From Limnoperna fortunei (lineage: Eukaryota > Mollusca > Bivalvia > Mytilida > Modiolidae): a stretch of 64,000 nt of DNA. The DNA lies in contig OX104115.1 in assembly GCA_944474755.1 (NCBI GenBank), positions 36,405,080 to 36,469,079 of the forward strand. The letters are read 5' to 3'. Positions 10,481 to 20,200 of the stretch are shown here, one piece after another (within the stretch, counting starts at the first letter, position 1; every line of letters starts with the position of its first letter). A program made the position numbers and the translations under genes. The notes under the pieces are model-generated. The model did no database searches. It had not been told where the DNA came from and worked only from the letters and a program-made list of their open reading frames with translations.

Positions 10481-11695
10481 TTAAAGTGAATTGATATGAT
10501 TCATCATCTCTACAAAAAAATCTGTCGCTTCCGGTCTATCGTAAAACAGACTGGTTGAAGATGATGCATTCTGATAATGTTATCGGCAATTACTTCAAAT
10601 TCAAGTGATACACCACTTGCTGGAGGATTTCGACCCTACTGGTTTTCTATCCATGTAATATCCAACGGTAGGGGCATCTTATAGTCTCTTGTTGTATATA
10701 TTTCTGGTTGAAAATATAACACATTCGGTTTTCCTCCTGGAAAATTTGCATTCCTGTTTCTTCGTATAGTATGCTGATTCCAAAGTCTTTTAACTCTCTG
10801 TAGGTCATTGTTGATCATTCTTAGAAAACAATACCGAACGCATTCTAATTGTATGCGGTCTGATGTGTCCAAGAGTCCTACATCTGTCATGTTTTTAAGT
10901 GATTCATCCATACATCGCCACATGCTTGTCGCAAGCTTCTCCAAAATCTTTCAATTCTAGTGTTTCTGTTAGAGGATCCATAAATAAAGCTTGTAAGTCC
11001 TTGGAAGTCATCATGATGATTCCACCTTAGCGCACGCTGTATGTCACGAATGATTGCATTTTCTGTGCCCCTGTCAGCATAGACTACCATTGGAACGCCG
11101 CTGATTTCTTTTAAGTAGTCTATATAAAAGCGCGCAACATACTCTGGATTTTTATTTGAATCACAAGCTTTCAGCCATAGAATGCGCCTCGAAAACCCGT
11201 CAATAGCACCATGAACAGAAATGCCAAAAGGCTTAAGTTTATCCCATCCGTCAACGTGTACGGCAAACTTTGGTCCTTTATTTACGTAAGCAGGTCTAAT
11301 TAGACACCTTCTTCTTCTTGCCGCAACGCCTTCTGAGTCTATAACCGCCATTGCCAGACGAATTAACTCACATGAAGCTACAATACCATAATCAACTAGC
11401 AGAATTCTTCGCATTTGTCTATAGCCAACATTTTGACTGCGTCTACTTAACTCTTCCAAAATAGCTTTAACTATATCTCTAGAAAAGACCCCATGCCACG
11501 TCGTGACAAAACCATTTTTCTTAAGATACGATGTCGTTCACTAACAGCCATGTTGTGTCGCAAACTGAGGAATCCAATTATCTCTGCAATCGTGTACCCA
11601 GAATGATAGTAGACGGCAATTAATTCGTCTCTCGTTAAATCTGTATCATCGAGTAAAGTGTGTAAAAATGTAGTTGTGATCTCCTGTTCATTCAT
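10481..11695 (-). pseudogene. DDE/integrase-like transposase, copy 2, multiply broken
   Basis: The start at 11695 and the N-terminal region are intact here, including the DDLTRDELIAVYYHSG-type helical segment that copy 1 has lost, but a 6 bp gap removes two residues near 11545. A 1 bp deletion near 11478 shifts the frame, and another in an A-run near 10895 splits the catalytic domain just after RIERFWRSLR. A TAT-to-TAG change at ~10640 ends the protein before its C-terminus. The DDE motifs themselves are conserved. Both copies are therefore defective, at different places. Confidence 0.75.
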
Positions 11696-11885
11696 ATTGT
11701 GTCTAAAAATTAAAAAATATGTGAATGTTTACAAATATTTCACAGAAATATCCAACTTGTTGCAAACAGGAAATGGTTAATCGAGTACATCCATAAAAAT
11801 ATTGGAAACTCCAAATACATCATTGAATTTACATCTTAATTTATTTTTTTTAACTACTAAGTAAAAACCCTAAACTTTTGTTAAC

Positions 11886-12869
11886 TAGAGGCTCCCAGGA
11901 GCCTGTTATCGCTCACCTGGAACCCAAATGACTTTAACTGTATTTAAATTTTTTGATATTAACAGTTTCAGTCTAGTTGTTATAGCTTTTAAGTTACTGT
12001 GCAAACACTAAACATTTCTTCAAAAATTTTAGTTAAGTACAATAACTCCTATATTGTGCCATCAGACAATTTCTGAAAATTAAATGATTTGTAGGCCTTG
12101 TCCTTTAGGGTAATTTAGAAATTTACAGTTTTACTCTAGGTGTGTTATAGACTAATTTATAAAACAAAAACTGTTCATTTGTTTAAATTCATAATTAAAG
12201 GGCAATAACTCCTATAAAGAGTCATCTTGCAAGCAAGCATGTGTAGGGCTTCTATTGCTGATCATTTGTGCAATTTACAGTTTCAGTCTAGCTGCTATAG
12301 TTTTCAAGTTACCGGTCAAAAATGGTAAATTTCATACAAAAATTTGATATTTAAGGGCAATAACCCCTATAAGGAGTCATCTGACAATTTCAGACCAATT
12401 AAGTGAATTGTAGGGCTTTTATTGTTGATCATTTTTGCCATTTACAGTTTCACTCTCCCTCTTATAGTTTTCAAGTTATATTGTAAATACCAAAAATTTT
12501 GTCAAAGGGCAATAACTCCTACAAGAAGCCAATACACAACTTCACACTAATAGCAACTATTGTAGACCTTAATGTGCTGATCAATTTGAAGTAACGGTTT
12601 TCTCTATTGCTATTATAATTTTTGAGATAATGATCAAAAACGTGTGTTGACACCCATGTTCTATTTTTAGTAACAGCGGCCATCTTTGTCTGTTGATCAA
12701 CACCCTGGGTACAAACTTGAAACTAGGAACCCTAAGGATGATTGTGGCCAAGTTTGAAAAAAAATGGCCAAGTGGTTTCAGAGGAGAAGATTTTTGAAAA
12801 AGTTTACTACAGACGACGGACGCCAAGTGATGGCAAAAGCTCACCTGGACATTCGGTCCAGGTGAGCTA
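11886..12869 (-). repeat. Nested mollusc repeat with hairpin ends (right arm)
   Basis: Inverted copy of the 5224-6212 repeat, same boundaries: CTCCCAGGAGCC palindrome at one end, GGACATTCGGTCC hairpin at the other. Confidence 0.6.
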
Positions 12870-13449
12870 AAAATCATCATTGATAGGTAATTTCTACTGC
12901 AAGGATTTGCCACGAAACGACAACTGAAGTGATTTGTTGGACGGCTGGCTTGCTAATAGCTTTTTTACAATGTACATCTTGTGCCGTTTTTAAGTAAAAA
13001 GGAAATCATTAAACACTTCATAAAAAACCTTCATCGAATGGCCACATATCGCGTTAAAAGTGTTCCGAAGAATGCAGACCAATTTATAGAGTTGTAGGTG
13101 GTACTAAGTCATTCGAAGATTTAGTATAAGTCAAAGATAATACTGTAACCCTATCATGTTACTGAGTAAATGAGCTAACAGTAAACCGAAGAACTTCTAA
13201 AGAGTCGAGTAGTGCACATCTTACTGTTATGTGCTGGTCATGGGCAATTTGTGTTATAAATAGTGTGACCCTATCGTGTATGGTTTTTGTTTTGGTTCTT
13301 TTTTTGGGAAGGCAAAGACATATATACACTTTTGCTTTTCAAATACATACCTCTAATTATTCTGATGAGCAAAGTTTTCTCGTGCGTCTGAGCAAATATC
13401 GCGCAGTCTGCACAGATGCGTCTTCTAAAAAGAATGGCGTATGTTAAAA

Positions 13450-13905
13450 ATCTAAGTCTACTTGTCAGATAAGTAAGTAAACTTGTCAGATAAATAAGTG
13501 TACTTGTCAGATAAATAAGTCAACTTGTCAGATAAATAAGTCACTTGTCAGATAAACAAGTAAACTTGTCAGATAAATAAGTCTACTTGTCAGATAAACA
13601 AGTCTACTTGTCAGATAAATAAGTCTACTTGTCAGATAAACAAGTCTACTTGTCACATAAATAAGTCAACTTGTCACATAAATAAGTCTACTTGTCAGAT
13701 AATTAAGTTCACATCCCAGATAAATAAGTCAACTTGTCAGATAATTATGTCAACTTATGTATGGCATGTAAAGGGCAAAAACGCAAAATACGGTTTATTT
13801 TTCTTAAAAATATTACAACTTTATTATCTGACGAGTTTACTTAAATATGTGACAAGTAGACATAATTAAGTGACAAGTCGACTTATTTCCCAAAGTATGT
13901 AGACT
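13450..13905 (-). repeat. Subterminal tandem array, ~21 bp units (right)
   Basis: Inverted counterpart of the left array, built on AAGTCTACTTGTCAGATAAA, with the same order of variant units. Confidence 0.75.
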
Positions 13906-13944
13906 TAATTATGTGACAAGTAGGGGCAGATATATGCCACCATA

Positions 13945-13950
13945 CATTCA
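13945..13950 (+). repeat. Right target-site duplication CATTCA
   Basis: Six bases directly outside the right CCACCATA terminus, identical to 4159-4164. Confidence 0.65.
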
Positions 13951-14184
13951 TAAGCACTTGGACTTTGTACCGCATGTATGACGTTTAGGAATTTATAATG
14001 CTTAAAATAGATGCATACAGTCAAGTGACCTTTGTTTGCATACAGATTGGTAAATAAAATAATAGTTAAAGTATTGGCATGAAACGCGATTAATCCACGA
14101 GGTATTAACATGATTAAGTCACACTTCGTTGCTGACAAGACTAACCATTGATTCTATTGGTTGTTTTAATTGTTTTAAATTGTA

Positions 14185-14290
14185 AATTTCGATTAAATTC
14201 GAAATTCCGAGATTAAAGTCGATAATTTCGAGATTAAAGTCGGAAATTCCGAGATTAAAGTCGATAATTCGAGATAAAAGTTGACAATTA
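14185..14290 (+). repeat. Short tandem repeat, ~21-22 bp units
   Basis: Five degenerate units built on GAGATTAAAGTCGATAATTC, alternating GATAATT and GGAAATT forms. Confidence 0.65.
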
Positions 14291-14439
14291 GAAAAACAAG
14301 TGTGGACACAGAAAAATGTCTCGCCGGCATTCCGCTTCAGTAACGAAAATAAATTTCGTCATAAGCATTACGTAAATAGCATTAAATATCAGCAGCGGCC
14401 TGTATACGAAATATTGTCACCATACCATGCATAGTTACA

Positions 14440-15395
14440 GAGAAACTGCCGTAACCTAAAAACTTTAATGTAGTCGCTGGACCGTGAAATTGAGGTCAGG
14501 GTCAAGTGACACCTACCAAACAGTCATGTACTAGTCATTAGCAACCTATATACCAAATATTGTCATCCTACCATGTGTGGTTATAGAGGAACTGTCGTAA
14601 CCCAAAAACTTTAACGTAGTCGCTGGACCGTGAAATTGAGGTCAAGGTCAGGTGGAACCTACCAGACAGTCATGTACTAGTCATCAGCAACCTATATACC
14701 AAAGATTGTCATCCTACCATGCGTGGTAACAGAGTAACTGCCGTAATCCAAAAACTTTAACGTAGTCACTGGACCGTGAAATTGAGGTCAAGGTCAGGTG
14801 ACACCTACCAGACAGTCATGTACTAGTCATCAGCAACTTATATACCAAATATTGTCATCCTACCATGCGTGGTTACAGAGGAACTGTCGTTACCCAAAAA
14901 CTTTAACGTAGTCGCTGGACCGTAAAATTGAGGTCAAGGTCAGGTGACACCTACCAGACAGTCATGTACTAGTCATCAGCAACCTATACAACAAATATTG
15001 TCATTCTACCATGCATAGTTACAGAGGAACTGTCGTAACCCAAAAAAATTAACGTAGTCGCTGGCTGTGAAATTGAGGTCAAAGTCAGGTGACACCTACC
15101 AGACAGTCATGTACTAGTCATTAGCAACCTATACACCAAATATTGTCATCCTACCATGCGTAGTTACAGAGGAACTGTCGTAACCCAAAAACTTTAACGT
15201 AGGCACTGGACCGTGAAATTGAGGTCAATGTCAGGTGACACCTACCAGACAGTCATGTACTAGTCATCAGCAACCTATACACCAAATATTGTCATCCTAC
15301 CATGCGTAGTTACAGAGGAACTGTCGTAACCCAAAAACTTTAACGTAGTCGCTGGACCGTGAAATTGAGGTCAATGTCAGGTGACAGGTGACTGA
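14440..15395 (+). repeat. Tandem array, 146 bp unit, ~6.5 copies
   Basis: The phrase GGACCGTGAAATTGAGGTCA recurs at 14479, 14625, 14771, 14917 and 15063 (there with a 4 bp loss), a constant 146 bp spacing. Units differ by a few bases. Each includes GACAGTCATGTACTAGTCAT and TCCTACCATGCGTGGTTACA. Confidence 0.9.
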
Positions 15396-15490
15396 CTGGC
15401 AAGTACTCATCATAAGCTACCTCTGGACCAAATTTGATGGACCTAGGGCTTGGGCTTACAAATATATCAAGCAAGATGTCAAGTGTTTAC

Positions 15491-15512
15491 GCCGCCGCCG
15501 CCGCCGCCGCCG
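15491..15512 (+). repeat. (GCC)n microsatellite
   Basis: Seven GCC triplets, an abrupt GC island between the tandem core and the 3' hairpin of the element. Confidence 0.9.
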
Positions 15513-15547
15513 GATTCCCATACATATGTCTCGTCGCAGGCGAGACA

Positions 15548-16331
15548 AAAATTGGTGGCCCTAATACGCTTCCGTAGGGATGCTTTTTGAATTTTAAACT
15601 TGTAAATCAACTGATAATAATACTTGTCCTGGGTTTATATCACTGTGTTTGCGATCCTATATATGACCGCCTTTTTATGTAATGCAGCTAGTAAGCAACG
15701 TGCTACAGAATTATTACTTGAAACTGCCATGAGCTTGGTTCTGTGATATTGTTTATGGCGGTTGAAGACAATTTTTTAAAATAAGGAATCTTCAAGCTCT
15801 ACTGTTTTTACGACTACCGTGACGAAATAGAAGTGTTTTAATGTCCGAAGCTGAAGAATGTTCGCAGGTCAATTAATTAATAATAATTAGATTTTCAAAT
15901 GTGTTCTAGTTTGCAGGAGGTTTGTACACGAAGAGAATAAACAACATGTAATGTTAGGTAAACGTTGTTATTTTTAAAACATAAGAGACTGGTAATTTGG
16001 CGGAAAATTTTTTTTTTAATCGTAAACGATACGAAGAAACTTTAAAAAAAAAGAATTAAGAATTTCAGCATTTTTCAACACCATAAATTCAAAAAATTTA
16101 TTTAAATTAAAAAATTAACCGTACAATCATTACGTTTTTCCATTATCATGATAATTAAATTACATTAATGTCTAGACTTACAACTTAGTGACGTATCAAC
16201 AGCAACTAAGAGACCAAAACAAATTTAAGCGTTTATCATTAATACATGTATATATCAGAACAAATAAGTGCCAAGGACAGATCCATATGTGAATCTCTTT
16301 TAACACTCTTACATTTCGTGTGTGCTAATAA
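15548..16331. other. Gene-free AT-rich stretch
   Basis: No exon, RNA gene or repeat could be supported. Confidence 0.4.
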
Positions 16332-16499
16332 GGGCTTTGGTGGTCGAGTCGTTAAGGGACTTCTTTCAGTCGACACGACAGGATTGCCGGCTTAACTACG
16401 GAAGGTTGGGGCTTTTCACTGTTAAGTCCGAGAACTGCACGATATAGATGAATAATTGCTGACAGCGGCGTTTATCACCATACAAGCCAACAAAAAAAT
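16332..16499 (+). mobile_element. Degenerate SINE with internal deletion
   Basis: The head GGGCTTTGGTGGTCGAGTCG and the 3' domain ACGATATAGATGAATAATTG with GGCGTTTATCACC are recognisable. The middle is shortened and the B box is decayed. The tail is A-rich. Confidence 0.55.
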
Positions 16500-16960
16500 C
16501 CGTGTTAAAAATTACTACAACCAATGTTAAAAATTACTACAACCAATGTTATAAATTACCTCACAGGCCATATGAATTTAATATGTGACTTAAACAATCA
16601 TGGCAACCTTTATGGAAAGCTGTTTGGAAATAAAAAAACCGAAACAACTGATTTCTTCTTTGTCATTCAATTCTTTAACTTAATAAAGACACAAAAACGT
16701 TACAATATAAATAAATAAACATATACTATAACATATGTTAGTCGGGTAGGGACATAAACGGCTCTTTGGTCTAAAGTTAACATTGTTTAAGAAAAAGTGG
16801 AACTATTGCCTTCTTCTATTGAGTATACGCCTCTTGTAAATCTTTTTGATGATATCGAAAAGTTCACTATGTAATACTGGACTACAATATAATACTACAT
16901 GATACGATCTTTGAACATGGTACAAATGCTGAAATGCAACATATCGGAACTTTACCGAAT

Positions 16961-17204
16961 TTATATCAAGAAAAGGACGGAAAGGACTGAAACCAGACAG
17001 ATGCTAGCTGTCAAAAGCGTTGCGTTAAGATTTAAACTGGCGTTGATGCCATATCTTCGTATCCATTCAAAGGCGTTGGAATCATCTCTGCAGTACTCTG
17101 GAGTTAATGAGAAGAATAAATGTTTAATTAAATCCTTATATTCGGTGGTGCAGTTCAGTGGAAAAGTCACATCCTGAATACAGTTGTAAGCATTAGATAC
17201 AGAA
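16961..17204 (-). CDS. Exon 5 (last) of the cysteine-rich gene (module B2 and C-terminal tail)
   Basis: The acceptor TTTACTTTCAG opens phase 2, as in exon 3. It has 80 codons from SVSNAYNCIQDV to a hydrophobic end, then TAA. Three cysteines precede the tail, and the N-glycosylation sequons NCT, NAS and NAT are present. Confidence 0.75.
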
Positions 17205-20200
17205 CTGAAAGTAAAAAAAACCAAACTCCATCACATCTCATTTACTGGTTTTTAAGTTCATATCGTTTCTAGTTTAAAAGAATCTATATCCAACGCATAA
17301 CGAATACCACTGTAATTAGTTTAACGTATCTATACATAGCAGAGAGATTTGTGATTCACTTTAAGTTCAAGAATGATGTTGAAAATTTGACACAATGCAG
17401 ATTTGATTCAGTATTGTGTTAATTTACATTCTACATGTTCTGATATAATATCTAAAAAAAATATATAACTTTTCAAGAGGGGGTATACAATGACTTATTA
17501 GCTGATTGTTGGTAGTTCAGTTTCATTTTTATTTCTAAATGCACATTTCAATAAATAATTGTATTTCTAACAATAATATATAAGCTGCCACTTGTAAATT
17601 GTTGTATGAGTCTCAACATTGGTTATAATTGGAAGGACGTTACAAACCCAGAAAATTATCAATCGTAATTAGGATGAAATGAATTCAAAGAGAGATAACT
17701 CCAAAGAATCTTTCAAAAATTCAAGAAAATATTTAACACACAAGATCCAGGTCAGTTCGAAAGAAAACGTTTCGTTATAATGTCAATTGTACCTAATTGC
17801 AATTTTAATAATTAATCGAATTTTGCATTTTCAATGTATATTTTGAATCGTGTGTTTTTATACAGCAATAAATCACCAATATGAAAGGGTCTGCATTCGT
17901 TTTAGAAAGATTATTACGTTTTATATCTCTTATTTCAACATTCGTTTTTATCACATACTTTTCGTTATTTTTGGGTCGTTCATTATATATTTTTTCAAAA
18001 TACCTCAATCTTTCTCGGTATATTAGTTGGAATATGCTAGATTAAAATAACTTTTACAAAATCTATCAAGTATTCCAATTTTCAGGAAATAAGTTAAACA
18101 ATTATTCACGATACGTGAAATATAATTTGAAGTCTGAGAACAATACATTTGTCAAATTTGATGATTCTGTGGCTTTCCTCAGGGGATATATTTCATTTGT
18201 AAAATATTCAAAACATAACACTTCATTTTATTATTATCCTTTATAAAAATGCATTTACATTGCAGTTGTCACCTTAACATTTGTGCCAGAAAATTTTTCT
18301 TAGTACGAAAAATACGAGGATACGAACCTACAAAATGGCGTCCAGTTACGACTACGAACAGCGCTGAAGCCTGCTTCAGCAAGCTTAGTGTGGTCGAAGC
18401 ATGCGTAGCTTATAACAAGATTTATGTTGTCATACACAGGATTTAGACACTGTGCTCCTTTCATAATCCCTAAAAAAATACAAATTGAAGAAAGCTGATT
18501 GTTAACATTTTTATCAGTAAAACATAAAATGTCGACATTATCGTTATTTCACCATGAATCGCTTTTTCAAAAAAGACCACTTAACAGAAGTGAAAAATGC
18601 GCCACTTATAACGGATATGACTGTAACTGTCAATTTGTGTGTAATTTTATAAAACTGTAAGCCTGGCAAGTACCATAGTGGGTGGCGATTTTGGAGATTG
18701 CCAAACTTCTCGCTTTTTAAACTAGGGCAATGATCATGCGCACTATAGCTGCTACAAGCTCTAATCTCCTTGTCCTTACCCAACAATAATGGCCGTGGAA
18801 ATTTTCTCCCCATTGGTACATAAAATACGTCCTGCGCTACTGCTCGTTAAACATAAATTTAGTCATTATATATATACACACATTACATACATTATGTGTA
18901 CGTGTAGGTACGTACATACCTGTATCAAGTCAAGACAATTTTGTACATTCGTTTCACTTTGAGACGCGTAGCTGTCGAAACGTGATGCAGGTAGTTCTTT
19001 CGACACTTAAATGTATGTAATAAGTTTATCTAAATAATTCTAATAGGACGTCCTTCATACGTTTTGAAAACAAACCTTCTTTTTAAATATTCAATAAAAT
19101 ATGGATCTCCAGCTATTTCAAAAATCACACCCCGTGTGCTCATGCAGTTGTTTGCTTGTCATTTATATTATTCCATATTGTACCTTTGTAGTACGAAATT
19201 CCAGTAGAAAAAATGTTTCCAGAATAACTACGTTGTGTTTTCACATTTTGCGTTGTTAACAACTATTTACGTGGTAATCGCGCCAACCGCGAAACTTTTA
19301 CCGCCTCCACCGCAAATGATTTTCAAAATGTCGATAAACTGTTGAACAAAAAAATTGCACCATTTTTGATCTACAACATGAGCACAAGCTCGACCTAATG
19401 CGGTCAACAGTTTTCATTTGACGCGCAAAAAACAGCAACACAAAGTCACAGACTGATGTAACGAAGCATCAATTTTGTGGTTCCTTCTTCTGATTGTTAA
19501 ATTCTATTGTTAATGTTAATAAATATGCTAGATTGTTTTTATTATATATTTCTTCCCCTTTTCCATGAAATTTTACACGAGAGAAATAATGTAATTTTGT
19601 AACAAGGGGGATCTCGGAACTTGGAACTGCCAAAAACCTTTACCTATGTAAATGCGAAATTTAAAAATTCTACATTTTCATATCAGAATCGAAATAATTC
19701 ATGACTTGCGCACGTGGCAAAATATTCATGAATTTAATGCCGACCCATATTTAAATAATCCATAAAATTGGGTCAGCCATTAATTATTTCTTAGTTTAAA
19801 CATGGCGGAACCAAACAAACTTTTAACATTAAAAATTTAACACTCAACGAAGCATTTATATTTTCTAACGTCACACTTAATATGGCGTCATATTTCATTC
19901 ATCGAATGAACTTCAGACAGGGTGTACTCGACTCCAATCTTAAATTACAAGGATTGCCAGTTTTCCTACTGCAGGTCCGGGGTTTTCTCCGGGTACTCCG
20001 GCTTCCCTCCCCCAATAAAAACTGGACGCCATGATATAGCTGAAAAATTGCTGAAATTGGCGTTAAACGCCATCAAACAACAACAAAAAAAAATCATCGA
20101 ATGAGAGTCATCCACCAAATCATTGGTTGTACCATTCATTGTGACGTCAAAAGTAGTACCGATAATCTTGATTGATTGATTGATTAATGGTGTTTAACGC

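Larger units (their letters stand above)
4165..13944. mobile_element. 9.78 kb fold-back DNA transposon with ~3.77 kb inverted arms, IS3EU-like
   Basis: The left end TATGGTGGCATATATCTG is matched by an exact inverted copy at the right end (CAGATATATGCCACCATA), and CATTCA flanks both sides (4159-4164 and 13945-13950). Arms 4165-7933 and 10170-13944 are near-identical inverted copies. Each arm has, from the outside in, a subterminal 21 bp repeat array, a nested mollusc repeat, a DDE/integrase-like transposase gene and part of a SINE. TAT...ATA ends with a 6 bp duplication agree with what I recall of the IS3EU superfamily (TAY...RTA); that assignment is from memory. Because the duplication brackets the whole unit, the palindromic structure probably moved as one piece. 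The 2236 bp centre (7934-10169) holds a Penelope-like relic and a SINE. Confidence 0.8.
10170..13944 (-). repeat. Right inverted arm of the fold-back transposon
   Basis: Inverted copy of 4165-7933. Its inner edge lies in the same SINE at GGTTAAGG, but on this side the SINE continues outward to a complete 5' head (from 10151). Confidence 0.85.
14317..15547 (+). mobile_element. Non-autonomous element with tandem core, pearl/Helentron-like
   Basis: The ends are TGTCTCGCC (14317-14325) and its inverse GGCGAGACA (15539-15547). In between lie a unique 5' part, about 6.5 copies of a 146 bp core repeat, a (GCC)n microsatellite (15491-15512), and a terminal hairpin GTCTCG...CGAGAC (15528-15546). A tandem core followed by a microsatellite and a short hairpin 3' end is the architecture described for bivalve pearl-type and non-autonomous Helentron elements. 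It carries no protein. The class assignment is inference from architecture. Confidence 0.6.

Noticed and set aside
13450..13905. Regularly spaced 21 bp repeats resembling a CRISPR array
   Set aside because: The units are contiguous without unique spacers, mirrored at the other transposon end, and the DNA is eukaryotic.
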